DNA from: a virus
DNA: 64,000 nt
Virus record (IMG/VR): IMGVR_UViG_3300042922_001182
Coordinates: 62,001 to 126,000 of that record
Direction: 5' to 3' (one strand)
The notes under the pieces: generated by a model
Told to the model about the DNA's origin: nothing
Database searches by the model: none
Seen by the model: only the letters and a program-made list of their open reading frames with translations
In this document: positions 54,247 through 62,855 of the stretch, piece by piece
Layout: each line of letters opens with the position of its first letter
How positions within the stretch are numbered: the first letter of the stretch is position 1
Position numbers and translations under genes: made by a program

Positions 54247-54402
54247 TTGCACCACGCTATGGTGAGGCTCCCCAACCGGGAGGAGATGCGGCTCCTGGAG
54301 GAGTACACCGGCCTCAAGAGCATCCTGATCAGGGTGGGGGACTTCGCGTCCTGCGGGGTCGTGATGGCCCTATGGGAGCTGGCCCGCATGTGGCTGGGCT
54401 AG
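54247..54402 (+). CDS. 51-aa protein, TTG start
   Basis: TTG at 54247 is favoured over ATG 54259 because GGAGG (54234-54238) is 8 bases upstream. Helical and mildly hydrophobic (NREEMRLLEEYTGLKSILI, VVMALWELARMWLG). It might associate with the membrane. Not recognised. Last gene before the portal promoter. Confidence 0.48.
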   Translation: MHHAMVRLPNREEMRLLEEYTGLKSILIRVGDFASCGVVMALWELARMWLG

Positions 54403-54410
54403 AGCCGATT

Positions 54411-54443
54411 CGGTGGGAAGGGGCCTCGCGGCTCCTTCCCGCC
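54411..54443 (+). terminator. Hairpin before the portal gene
   Basis: GGGAAGGGGCC and GGCTCCTTCCC pair around TCGC (one mismatch), with extra pairs outside. It isolates the portal transcript from the small-gene run. Confidence 0.55.
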
Positions 54444-54461
54444 TCCCTCTTACCACGGTAG

Positions 54462-54473
54462 AACAACCACATA
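54462..54473 (+). promoter_or_regulatory. Putative late promoter AACA-N6-TA of the portal gene
   Basis: AACA-ACCACA-TA followed by TCC, 45 bases upstream of the portal ATG. It also contains CACATAT (54468-54474), a partial match to the other motif class, so the two may overlap here. Confidence 0.58.
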
Positions 54474-54517
54474 TCCTAAAGACAGCAACGCGGCGAGGCC
54501 GCTAGGAGGCGAAGCAG

Positions 54518-56887
54518 ATGGCAGAGAAAGACGAGGGCAAGGGTCTCCTTGCCCAGCTCAGGAGCATCGGGGCGTACACCACTGGCCTGATGTTCGGCAG
54601 CAGCGAGGAGCGACGCGCCGAGGACAGGGCCAAGAGGGCCGACGTCAAGGACCTGGTGGCCCGGGTCAGCTCCAGGTACCAGAGCACCACCGGCCCGGAC
54701 GTGGTGGAGTTCCTCGCCCAGGCCGAGCTCCAGGCCGACGACGACAAGGGGAAGGGCGGCAAGAAGAAGAGCGGCAAGAAGCTCCTTGAGATCAACAGCA
54801 TCGTCGAGGGGGCCGACCAGAAGATCCTGAGCAACATGATGTTCATGGAGATGGACCGCATCACCGGCTACGACACGTACGCCATGATCCACAAGTACAT
54901 CCCGCAGCTCTCGGACGCCATCAAGAACTACCGGGACAGCATCCTCTCCCCGGACGACTTCACCAAGGACACCTTCACCGTCCACTACGAGGCGTCGGAG
55001 GTCGAGGCCGTGAAGCTCGCCGTCGAGAGGCTGGACCAGATCACCGAGCGCTACGGCCTGGAGGAGAAGAGCAAGAAGATCATCGACGACACCCTGATCC
55101 TCGGCGACCAGTTCGTGGCGACCCTCTCCCTGGATCGGGAGCTGCAGAGGCTGCTGCTCGAAGGCGCTGACCCCAAGAACCTGATGATCCTCTCCAACGA
55201 GCAGATCGGCAGGGACCTCGGCGGCTTCCTGACGGAGTCCGAGTCCGCCCTGACGGAGGAGGAGATCACCGACCTCGGCATCCTGATCGAGGAGGAGGGC
55301 AAGGAGGACCCAGCTCTGAACGAGCTGAACCGTAGCCTCATGCTCATGATCAACGAGAACCTCAGCTTCGGCGACTCGAAGACCATCCTCCGGGAGAAGG
55401 CCGAGACCGAGATGATCATGAACAACGCCACCGGCGGTAGCGCCCTGGAGGCGGCCAAGGAGCGCGAGGCGGCCGAGAAGCAGAAGGCCATCGACGGCTG
55501 GAAGATGGTGAACGGCTCCGTCGTCAAGGTGCTGGACCCCCGGCGGGTCGTCAAGCTCCAGGTGGACGACGTCTGCTACGGCTACTACTACGTGGAGAAG
55601 GCCAGCAACACCGACTTCGGCAAGAAGCCCGCCGGTCGGCACGGGTCCGACGCCTTCACCAGCGCCTTCACCGGGGCCGGGAACGACGAGGCCGCCAAGA
55701 AGACCAAGTCCGACATGGTGGCCGACATCTTCATCAAGCGCATCGGCAAGAGGGTCAACAACGAGCTGTTGGCCAAGAACCCCGAGTTCAAGACGATCAT
55801 GTACAACCTCCTGAAGCAGGGCGCCCTGATGAAGGAGCAGATGAAGATCACCTACCTCCGTCCGGACGAGGTCGAGCACTTCATGATCAACGAGGAGGAC
55901 GGCTACGGCGTCTCCATCTACCGGGACATCCTCTTCACGGCCAAGCTGTACCTGGCGGTGCTGACCACCACGCTCATGAACAAGCTGGTGCGCGGCCCCG
56001 ACAAGCGCGTCTTCTACGTGGAGGTCGGCCTGGACAACGACACCGAGGGCGTCATCCAGCAGTTCATCCGCGACGTCAAGAGCCGCGACATCAAGATGAA
56101 CGACCTGAAGGACATCAACACCATCCTCAACAACGTCGGCATCCACAACGACTACTTCATCCCCATGATCAACAACGAGCGGCCCGTGGACATCGAGACC
56201 ATGTCCGGCTCGGAGGCGACCCTGGACAACGAGTTCCTTGAGTACCTGCGCAAGACCATGATCTCCGGGATCGGCGTCCCCTCCGCGTTCCTCAACTACT
56301 CGGAGGACGTGGAGTTCGCCCGCTCGCTGGCGATGCAGAACGGCCGATTCGTCCGCTCGATCGTCGTCCTCCAGAAGTGCTTCGGCAAGGGCTTCACCCG
56401 GCTCTACCGCACGCTCTACCGCAACGAGTACCCCAGCGAGGCCGAGAAGCGCGAAAGCAAGCCCACTGCGACCCCCAAGACCAAGGGGGAGGGCGAGGGC
56501 AAGCCCGCCCCCTTGCTGCTGGGAGAGGCCGCGCCTAAGCCCAAGGGCAAGGCCGAGGACCGCGCCCAGACCTACGAGATCGAGGCGCGGCTCATCGAGG
56601 TCCGCTTCCCCTCCCCGGCCTCGCTCAACACCACCAACATGACCGAGCAGGTCAACAACAGCCAGACCGTCGTCGACTTCATCGTGGCTACCCTCGCGGG
56701 GGACGACACGCCGGAGGATGCCAAGCGGGAGCTCAAGCTCCAGGTGACCAAGGACCTGGTGACCACGGTCGACTGGGCCAGGTACGAGAACATGGCGAAG
56801 GACGCCAGGATCAAGGCCAAGAGGGACGCCCTCCTCAGCAACGAGGAGGACCCGGCGTCCAAGGGCGGAGGCCTGGCCGACGTCTAA
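54518..56887 (+). CDS. Portal protein (T4 gp20-like)
   Basis: A 789-residue portal that forms the ring at the head vertex for packaging and tail attachment. The core matches gp20: EHFMINEEDGYGVSIYRDILF, then LAVLTTTLMNKLVRGPDKRVFYVEVG, IQQFIRDVKSRDI, and the clip/wing part KTMISGIGVPSAFLNYSEDVEFARSLA. N-terminal (1-140) and C-terminal parts are longer than in T4 gp20, which has about 520 residues, with a Lys/Gly/Pro-rich insert near 645-690. ATG 54518 follows CTAGGAGGCGAAGCAG. A late-type promoter and flanking terminators make it a single-gene unit. Confidence 0.88.
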   Translation: MAEKDEGKGLLAQLRSIGAYTTGLMFGSSEERRAEDRAKRADVKDLVARVSSRYQSTTGPDVVEFLAQAELQADDDKGKGGKKKSGKKLLEINSIVEGADQKILSNMMFMEMDRITGYDTYAMIHKYIPQLSDAIKNYRDSILSPDDFTKDTFTVHYEASEVEAVKLAVERLDQITERYGLEEKSKKIIDDTLILGDQFVATLSLDRELQRLLLEGADPKNLMILSNEQIGRDLGGFLTESESALTEEEITDLGILIEEEGKEDPALNELNRSLMLMINENLSFGDSKTILREKAETEMIMNNATGGSALEAAKEREAAEKQKAIDGWKMVNGSVVKVLDPRRVVKLQVDDVCYGYYYVEKASNTDFGKKPAGRHGSDAFTSAFTGAGNDEAAKKTKSDMVADIFIKRIGKRVNNELLAKNPEFKTIMYNLLKQGALMKEQMKITYLRPDEVEHFMINEEDGYGVSIYRDILFTAKLYLAVLTTTLMNKLVRGPDKRVFYVEVGLDNDTEGVIQQFIRDVKSRDIKMNDLKDINTILNNVGIHNDYFIPMINNERPVDIETMSGSEATLDNEFLEYLRKTMISGIGVPSAFLNYSEDVEFARSLAMQNGRFVRSIVVLQKCFGKGFTRLYRTLYRNEYPSEAEKRESKPTATPKTKGEGEGKPAPLLLGEAAPKPKGKAEDRAQTYEIEARLIEVRFPSPASLNTTNMTEQVNNSQTVVDFIVATLAGDDTPEDAKRELKLQVTKDLVTTVDWARYENMAKDARIKAKRDALLSNEEDPASKGGGLADV

Positions 56888-56902
56888 CGAGAAGAGAACG
56901 CA

Positions 56903-56934
56903 AAGACCCGAACCCCATGTGGGGTTCGGGTCTT
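56903..56934. terminator. Bidirectional terminator between portal and tail tube
   Basis: AAGACCCGAACCCC pairs perfectly with GGGGTTCGGGTCTT around ATGT. It lies between the convergent portal (+) and tail tube (-) genes. Confidence 0.75.
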
Positions 56935-56948
56935 CTCGTTTGCTAGCT

Positions 56949-57677
56949 CTAGCGGGTGCTCTTCGAGTTCGGGGTGTAGTCGCCCATGGCGCGGAAGCCG
57001 AACATGGTCGACTTCAGGACCTTCTTGGCGAGGTCTTCCACGGCCTGCGAGGTGTGGAAGTTGCCCTTGAACGGGATGTCGATCTCGACCTGACCGTGGT
57101 CGCCCTTGGAGTAGTTGTGCTGCGCCAGGGCGATCTTGGTCGGGAACACGGACGTGTAGATCGCCGCGAACTCGATGTTGTCGTTGTCGACGTTGTGGGC
57201 GTCGGGACGGGTCTGGATGTAGAGCAGCTCGCCGGTGTGGTGGCGGGCGCCGTACTGGCCGTCGTTGACGTTCACGTAGGTCGCCAGGCCGGTCTCGGGG
57301 TCACGGATGCCGCTGGCCCAGTACTGGAACAGCGAGCGCACCGGCGAGCCGGAGAACTCCTGGAACTTGATCTGGAACTCGGTGTTACCCTTGGTCACAC
57401 CGGCCGCCACCTGGTACTCCTGGGCCGCGAAGCCCGAGGTGACCGCCTCGGTGGTCAGGTCGATGTCCGAGATACCGTCGAAGCCCTGCATGTTGGCCTC
57501 GGTGAACTCCATGGCCTTGGGGAACTTCTTCAGCACCCAGCTAGGCAGCTTGAGCCAGCGGAAGTACGCATAGCCCTTGATCATGGGGTCGTTCGTCATG
57601 TCCTTCCCGGCGAGGTCGAGTGCGCCGAGGAAGGAAGACGGACTCTCGTACTCATTGAAGTTGAATCCGGTCGTCAT
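56949..57677 (-). CDS. Tail tube protein
   Basis: A 242-residue protein directly downstream of the sheath gene, the place of gp19 in T4. The sequence fits a tail tube fold: mostly beta, with FTEANMQGFDGISDIDLTTEA, then QIKFQEFSGSPVRSLFQYWASGIRDP, and GQVEIDIPFKGNFHTSQAVEDLAKKVL. It would form the inner tube through which DNA passes. The family is assigned by position and fold pattern rather than by a strict motif. ATG at 57677 (minus) follows AAGAAAAGAGGAGAGTA. Probably transcribed from the sheath promoter. Confidence 0.72.
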   Translation of the reverse strand: MTTGFNFNEYESPSSFLGALDLAGKDMTNDPMIKGYAYFRWLKLPSWVLKKFPKAMEFTEANMQGFDGISDIDLTTEAVTSGFAAQEYQVAAGVTKGNTEFQIKFQEFSGSPVRSLFQYWASGIRDPETGLATYVNVNDGQYGARHHTGELLYIQTRPDAHNVDNDNIEFAAIYTSVFPTKIALAQHNYSKGDHGQVEIDIPFKGNFHTSQAVEDLAKKVLKSTMFGFRAMGDYTPNSKSTR

Positions 57678-57733
57678 TACTCTCCTCTTTTCTTTTACAG
57701 AAGTGAAGGTGCTCTATTAGGCTCGGTTGAGGC

Positions 57734-57755
57734 GCCCGACCCCGAGGGGCCGGGC
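57734..57755 (-). other. Hairpin between sheath and tube genes
   Basis: GCCCGACCC and GGGCCGGGC pair with one mismatch around CGAG. It may tune the ratio of sheath to tube mRNA rather than stop transcription fully. Confidence 0.45.
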
Positions 57756-57771
57756 TCCATGGTTTGTTCGC

Positions 57772-60483
57772 TTACTTGACGATGATGTCGTTGACGACAC
57801 GCTCGATCACGTTGTTGAAGACCAGCTCGGTCTTAACACGCGTCACCTTGCGCTTCTTCTCGTAGTCGGAAGCGTACACCGTGCCATTGGCAACCTTGCA
57901 GGCGCGGTTGTCGACCCACTGGGAGAGCTCGCCGTTCACATCCGCCTGGAAGGCGTTGTAGGTCGAGGCGTCGCTGAACTCGAACTGGTAGTTCTCGCCC
58001 ATGCGCTCGATACGGCGGAGGATCCTCAGGAGGACGCGGACGTTGTTCTGGTCCGACAGGGCGGAGACCACCTTCTGCATGGTCAGCTGGGAGCCGATCT
58101 TGGTGGTGGTGTTGTCCTGCTCGGCGTAGTTGATCTGGAGCTTGTACAGCTCCTCCTTCCACGTCTCGGTCGGGTTGAACGACATGCGCTTGAAGCCGTC
58201 GAGGACGCCGCGACGCAGGCCAGCCAGCGGGAACTGGATGCCGTTGGCGGTGTCGTTGGCGGGGATCATGCGCGACAGGAAGTAGGTCATGGTGACCTTG
58301 ATGTCGCCGCCGGTGAACTCCGCGTCCTCGACCACGAAGTCCTGGGTGTAGAGCGAGCCGAAGAAGCTCGACGCCTGCGCCTGGTTCTTGCGGAAGTCGA
58401 CGGCCTTCGCCGCGTTGGGCGTAAAGCCGGTGTCCAGGATCGCCATGTGGTCGCCACGGATGTTCCGGGCCAGCTCCAGCATGGCGGTCTTGACGGGCGT
58501 GGGGTAGTTGGCGTCGATCGTCAGGTCGATCGGGACCAGCTTCTTGTTGGTGACGTTCTGGTCGAGCGTGCCGCTGTACGCGGACACCAGCAGCGAGGTC
58601 GCCGTGGTGGTGCGCAGAGTGGGGTTCGACTCGTCCAGGTCGCCGTCGGTACCGCTACCGAGAGGCGCGAGGTTGTCGATGTTGTAGATGTCGACGCCGT
58701 AGGTGTTGCCGAGCTTGACCGTGGCCTCCGAGCGCGCCTCGGTGAGGACGCCAGCGGCGGCGGTCAGGACGGCGACCTTGTCGGCATCGGACGCCTTCGC
58801 GACGCCGACGGCGGCGGTCAGGACGGTGTCCAGGTGACCGTAGGCCGTCTCCATCGAGGTGATGACGTCGTTGGCAGCATCGACCTTGGCCTCGGTGAGG
58901 TTGGTGTTGATGGCGGCCTGGGCGGCGGTCAGGGCAGCAGCGGCGGCGGAGGTCGCCGTGTTGAGCTTGTTCGCAGCGGACGAGGTCGTCGCGATGGCGT
59001 ACGCAGCCAGGGCCGCATCGGCCGCCGTGATGGCGGTGTCCAGGGTGGTCTCGGTCGCGTCCGCCTCGGTCGAGATAGCCAGCACGGTGGTGCGGACTTC
59101 CTTGGCCAGGGCGACCGCGTCCTTGGCGGCCTGGTGACGGGTCACCGGGTCGGCGCCGACGTTGGCGGCGGTGATGGCAGCCTGGGACGCGGTGACCCGC
59201 GAGGTCAGGCCCAGGGTGGCCATCTCCACGACGTTGGCGGTGCGCGAGGCGGTGGTGTAGCCCTCGATCGCCACCAGAGCCGCGAGGACGGCGACGGTGG
59301 CACCCTGGACGGCGCGGCCCAGGTTGTAGGCCTGAAGCTGCTCGGTGCGCTTGGCGCCCGAAGCGTAGGCCAGGAGGGCCTCGGCAGCGAGCTTCTCGGC
59401 AGCTTCGCCGACGGCGGCGACCATGTCGGCCTTCAGCTTGAGGAAGGTGCCAGCGGTGGTGGGATCGCCCTTCGACGTGGTCAGGGCGGTCTTCAGCGCG
59501 GTGGCCTCGGTGTTGTAGGTACCGGCCTCGACCTTGTCCATCGCGTCTTCGATCGTCGCGATGGCGGTCAGGGCAGCGGCGTGGTCGGACACGCGCACGG
59601 CCTCGTCGGCGTTCACGATCGCGGCGACGGTGGAGCTGGAGACGTCGGCGAGCTTGGTGCCAGCGTGGATGGGATCCTCGCCGTCGACGTCGCGCTCGGT
59701 GACGGTCAGCAGGTCCAGCAGGGCCGGGTCGACGTCCGGGTTGATCGCAGCGCCGAGAGCGTTGTAGGCGTCCTCGTTGTAGAGGAACTCCATCTGCTCG
59801 GAGAAGTTCTCGAACACGTAGTCGATCGTCATCTTCTCGTTCGACTTCGACTTGGCGTCGGGCGAGAACGAGACGAGGAAGGGGCCCTCGACCGGGGTGA
59901 CGGTGCCGGTCTTGGAGACGCGGACAACGCTGGCCTCGTAGACGCGGAAGTCGTTGGTGTTGTCCAGGTCCGTGGTCAGACGGAGCTGCACACCCAGGTC
60001 GTTGTAGCCCTTGCCGCGACCCTTCGGGCGGAACGCGCCCAGCAGGTGGTGCTTGTAGCCGTCCACGGTGTCCGAGTGGACGCGCTTCAGCTCGGCTTCG
60101 AGCGCCTCGTGCGAGGTGTGGTTCACCGGGCTGTACATCAGCACCGGGCGGACCTGCAGCTTGCCGCTCTCCATCTTCGTCTGGACGTCCAGGATGACGT
60201 GAGCGAAACCGGCGTTCTCGGGCATGACGCGGAGGCCGAAGACCTCGCCGCCGGACTGCAGGAAGTTGCGAATGTTGTACATGGCCTGTCCGTGGCGGCG
60301 CATGTTGGGCTTGCCGTAGTGAAACTCGGCCTCGCTGGGGGTGGTAAGCCTGACCAGCGTGTTGTCGGGACCGATGTCCGACGTGAACGCGGTAAGCATC
60401 ACGGTCGACCCCGCCGCAGTCACGAAGATCACCGAGTCGTCGATGATCCGCGAGCTGATACTCGGGTGAAGATACTCTTCCAT
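57772..60483 (-). CDS. Contractile tail sheath protein with large Ala-rich insertion
   Basis: A 903-residue sheath protein (T4 gp18 has about 660). The N-terminus (YLHPSISSRIIDDSVIFV) and the C-terminal domain (ALSDQNNVRVLLRILRRIER, then YQFEFSDASTYNAFQADV, ELVFNNVIERVVNDIIV) fit the sheath family. The C-terminus wraps around the tube in neighbours. Residues about 245-590 are a long run rich in Ala, Thr, Val and Asp with helical repeats (TAITAADAALAAYAIATT, TSAAAAALTAAQAAINTN). These probably form an extra domain on the outside of the tail. ATG at 60483 has GGAGG 8 bases upstream and is preferred over GTG 60498. A late-type promoter lies 84 bases upstream. Confidence 0.85.
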   Translation of the reverse strand: MEEYLHPSISSRIIDDSVIFVTAAGSTVMLTAFTSDIGPDNTLVRLTTPSEAEFHYGKPNMRRHGQAMYNIRNFLQSGGEVFGLRVMPENAGFAHVILDVQTKMESGKLQVRPVLMYSPVNHTSHEALEAELKRVHSDTVDGYKHHLLGAFRPKGRGKGYNDLGVQLRLTTDLDNTNDFRVYEASVVRVSKTGTVTPVEGPFLVSFSPDAKSKSNEKMTIDYVFENFSEQMEFLYNEDAYNALGAAINPDVDPALLDLLTVTERDVDGEDPIHAGTKLADVSSSTVAAIVNADEAVRVSDHAAALTAIATIEDAMDKVEAGTYNTEATALKTALTTSKGDPTTAGTFLKLKADMVAAVGEAAEKLAAEALLAYASGAKRTEQLQAYNLGRAVQGATVAVLAALVAIEGYTTASRTANVVEMATLGLTSRVTASQAAITAANVGADPVTRHQAAKDAVALAKEVRTTVLAISTEADATETTLDTAITAADAALAAYAIATTSSAANKLNTATSAAAAALTAAQAAINTNLTEAKVDAANDVITSMETAYGHLDTVLTAAVGVAKASDADKVAVLTAAAGVLTEARSEATVKLGNTYGVDIYNIDNLAPLGSGTDGDLDESNPTLRTTTATSLLVSAYSGTLDQNVTNKKLVPIDLTIDANYPTPVKTAMLELARNIRGDHMAILDTGFTPNAAKAVDFRKNQAQASSFFGSLYTQDFVVEDAEFTGGDIKVTMTYFLSRMIPANDTANGIQFPLAGLRRGVLDGFKRMSFNPTETWKEELYKLQINYAEQDNTTTKIGSQLTMQKVVSALSDQNNVRVLLRILRRIERMGENYQFEFSDASTYNAFQADVNGELSQWVDNRACKVANGTVYASDYEKKRKVTRVKTELVFNNVIERVVNDIIVK

Positions 60484-60566
60484 CCTTTTTTCCTCCACTT
60501 CTGTTAGACGGGTCGCCTAAGGATTCAATCGAGCCATCTCATTGTGAGACCCATGGGAGCACTCTT

Positions 60567-60578
60567 TAATTGAATGTT
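60567..60578 (-). promoter_or_regulatory. Putative late promoter AACA-N6-TA of the sheath gene
   Basis: Minus-strand AACA-TTCAAT-TA followed by AAG, 84 bases upstream of the sheath start. The 120 bases around it are AT-rich compared with neighbours and hold no gene. Confidence 0.58.
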
Positions 60579-60606
60579 TCAAGGTGATAGGAGGAAAGAG
60601 TACCTT

Positions 60607-61311
60607 TTAGTAGTGGAGCGTTCTCTCGATGGGCGAGGCAACCTCCTTGGCTCCGCTCTTCGTCCTTGCGACAGACGCGATGACGGACTGGTTCATGTCC
60701 TCGAAGCTCAGAGCCGCGAAGTTGGAGCTGAGAGCAGGAAGGCGCTTGAGGTTGACAGCCTTGTACGCCTTGCCATTCGAGCGGCGGTACGGAACGTTCA
60801 GGTTGCTAGCATCCCTGTAAAGCTCTGCGACGATGCTCTCCAAGACGGAGTTGGGGACCTCAAGATTGATCCCGTTGATCTCCATGCAGTCGTTGTAGAG
60901 CTTCATCACCCTCTCGTAGGGGATGGAGGCGGGGAGGTTGCCGCCGTGGAGGAGCTGGATGAACTTCTTGCCCGCATCGACGGACTTGGTGACGTTCAGG
61001 TTCTCCAGGAAGACGTCGCCGCGCTCCATCTGGAAGACGTGGACGGCGGTCTCGCCGGAGCCGGTGGTGTACTTGTCCTGGAAGCTGAGCATCGACTCGA
61101 TGGGCATGGCGAGGAGCTTGCGGGTGCCCTTACCGGCCGACTCCCTGGACGGGAAAACGGTGAACTCGAAGATGAAGAGAGTCCTGATCCTGTCGCCCAC
61201 CCACTCGGCGATGCCGTCCTGGAAGTAGCTCTCGGGGATCATGACCTCGATGTAGGGGGCGGCCACGATGAGGGAATCCTTCTGTTCGGTAAAGATCTTC
61301 TTGAAATCCAT
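60607..61311 (-). CDS. Unknown 234-aa protein, probable tail/neck component
   Basis: Not recognised. It lies between the terminase and sheath genes, where T4 has only gene 17 followed by 18, and where neck and tail-completion genes sit in related phages. The sequence is alpha/beta (YIEVMIPESYFQDGIAEWVGDRI, LFIFEFTVFPS, VHVFQMERGDVFLENL). A virion role is inferred from position. ATG at 61311 (minus) follows GAGGAGGCAATAGC. Confidence 0.58.
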   Translation of the reverse strand: MDFKKIFTEQKDSLIVAAPYIEVMIPESYFQDGIAEWVGDRIRTLFIFEFTVFPSRESAGKGTRKLLAMPIESMLSFQDKYTTGSGETAVHVFQMERGDVFLENLNVTKSVDAGKKFIQLLHGGNLPASIPYERVMKLYNDCMEINGINLEVPNSVLESIVAELYRDASNLNVPYRRSNGKAYKAVNLKRLPALSSNFAALSFEDMNQSVIASVARTKSGAKEVASPIERTLHY

Positions 61312-61337
61312 GCTATTGCCTCCTCGGCTTATGAAAC

Positions 61338-61362
61338 GGGGGAACGCTGTGTGCGTTCCCCC
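61338..61362 (-). terminator. Hairpin in the minus-strand virion operon
   Basis: GGGGGAACGC and GCGTTCCCCC pair perfectly around TGTGT, 7 bases after the stop at 61369. On the minus strand GTTTC follows. Perhaps partial termination. Confidence 0.6.
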
Positions 61363-61368
61363 TAATGC

Positions 61369-62043
61369 CTAGAACTTCTTCTCCTCCAGGTAGCCGACCA
61401 GCCCCCGGATGCCCGCCGCCAGCGGCTCGTCCTGCTTGCCCTCGGCGGCCCGGTAGATCCGCTCGATCAGCTCGGAGACGAACAGGGCGTGGTCCTTGAG
61501 CGACTTCGCAACGACGAAGCTGTAGAGGTGCAGGCAGAAGACCGTGGCCTCCACCTGGGCTCTGGCGTGGTCGGCGCCGGGTTGGCTGGAGAGGATCTTC
61601 CTGACCATACCGGCGACCGGACGGAGGTTGCGGAACTGGAACTTGCTACCCCGCATCTTCTCGTACGCCTCGCTGTACATCTTGTTGTTGTGCGCCTTGT
61701 CCTTGTACTTGGCGGTGGAGGCCAGCTGCCCGCCGATCCTGGTGCGCAGGCGCTCCAGCTTGTAGGCGTCCTGGATCTGGGTGAAGACGGCGTTGGTGAC
61801 CTTGCCCTCGGGGGTGGCGACCTCGGCGTTCTCGGCGAGGGACTCGGTCATCATGTCGTAGTTCGCGGAGCCAGGAGCCAGGCTCATGTGCTCCACGTTC
61901 TCTCCGACGATGTCCTCCTTGAACTCCTTGTTGGCCTTCTGGAGGATCTCCTCGAAATCGGCGTTGAAGTTGTCGATCTCCTTGATGAGCTTGGCGTCCT
62001 CCTCATCAGCGGTGAGGAACGCCATCGACGTGTTGTCTTGCAT
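61369..62043 (-). CDS. Unknown 224-aa protein, probable virion gene
   Basis: Not recognised. Helical throughout: an acidic N-terminus (EEDAKLIKEIDNFNADFEEIL), a basic middle (LERLRTRIGGQLASTAKYKDK) and C-terminal helices (HALFVSELIERIYRAAEGK). Second gene between terminase and sheath. ATG at 62043 (minus) follows AAGGAAAGAGAGAAA. Confidence 0.57.
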   Translation of the reverse strand: MQDNTSMAFLTADEEDAKLIKEIDNFNADFEEILQKANKEFKEDIVGENVEHMSLAPGSANYDMMTESLAENAEVATPEGKVTNAVFTQIQDAYKLERLRTRIGGQLASTAKYKDKAHNNKMYSEAYEKMRGSKFQFRNLRPVAGMVRKILSSQPGADHARAQVEATVFCLHLYSFVVAKSLKDHALFVSELIERIYRAAEGKQDEPLAAGIRGLVGYLEEKKF

Positions 62044-62064
62044 TTTCTCTCTTTCCTTCCTGTG

Positions 62065-62838
62065 TTAGCGGGAGACCAGGGCGATGAAGTCCGCCCGGAC
62101 CTTGACCTGGAGCGACGGGCCGGAGACGTCCGAGATCGAGGGGGAGATGAACTTCTCGCAGAAATCATCACCGGCCAGGAATCCAGACTCGCCCTCCTCG
62201 TCGAAGAGGATGCCCTTCACCATCTGGTAGTTGTCGTTCTCCTCGTCCTGGGCTAGCAGGACCTGGAGGACGTACACCGGGTCGTCGATGGTCCCCGGGA
62301 GATCCCGGAGCACCTCAGCCAGGTGGTAGACGACGATGGCATCCTCCTGGGTCCGGACGGTCTTGCGGACGGTGGACATCATCAGGTCCTTCTTGCTCTC
62401 CTCCGACTTGTAGGCCCCTGCCAGGGCCTTGCGGTTCTCGAAGCAGTAGGACACGAGGAAGCGGGTGAGGTTGTTCCTGTACGAGAGCACGAAGAACTCG
62501 TACAGCTGCCTCGTGACCAATGCCATCGCGGACTCCAGGAGGTAGGTCTCCGGGAGGACGATGTTGAAGGACAGCGAGATCGCATCCAGGACCTTCTTGT
62601 AGCCCTGCTTTCGGGCGGTCCTGAGGTCGTTGAGCATCTCCGAGTCGCCCTCGTTGAGGGCCTTGAGCATGCTGTGGCGCTCCTCGAACTCCCTGAGGAG
62701 GTCGATCGGGCCGCCGGGCCCTCCCAGCTGGCCCACCTGCTCCGTGATGTTGCCCAGGAGGACGTCGTCGGACAGGTAGGCGATGATGTCCTCCCTGTTC
62801 ATGATGCCTGCGGGGCGGTACTCCTCTTTGTCGATCAT
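62065..62838 (-). CDS. Unknown 257-aa protein, probable virion gene
   Basis: Not recognised. Helical N-terminal two thirds (IAYLSDDVLLGNITEQVGQ, LLREFEERHSMLKALNEGD, SAMALVTRQLYEFFVLSYR) and a beta-rich end (GPSLQVKVRADFIALVSR). Directly follows the terminase gene (18 bases), so it is part of the packaging/tail operon. A neck, head-completion or tail-completion role is possible. ATG at 62838 (minus) follows AAGGAAAGAGACAAG. Confidence 0.57.
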   Translation of the reverse strand: MIDKEEYRPAGIMNREDIIAYLSDDVLLGNITEQVGQLGGPGGPIDLLREFEERHSMLKALNEGDSEMLNDLRTARKQGYKKVLDAISLSFNIVLPETYLLESAMALVTRQLYEFFVLSYRNNLTRFLVSYCFENRKALAGAYKSEESKKDLMMSTVRKTVRTQEDAIVVYHLAEVLRDLPGTIDDPVYVLQVLLAQDEENDNYQMVKGILFDEEGESGFLAGDDFCEKFISPSISDVSGPSLQVKVRADFIALVSR

Positions 62839-62855
62839 TCTTGTCTCTTTCCTTC

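Noticed and set aside
57727-60507. Very long plus-strand open frame opposite the tail sheath gene
   Set aside because: Mirror of the real minus-strand sheath gene in GC-rich DNA; it has no ribosome binding site and its product is a low-complexity Val/Gly/Asp-rich sequence.
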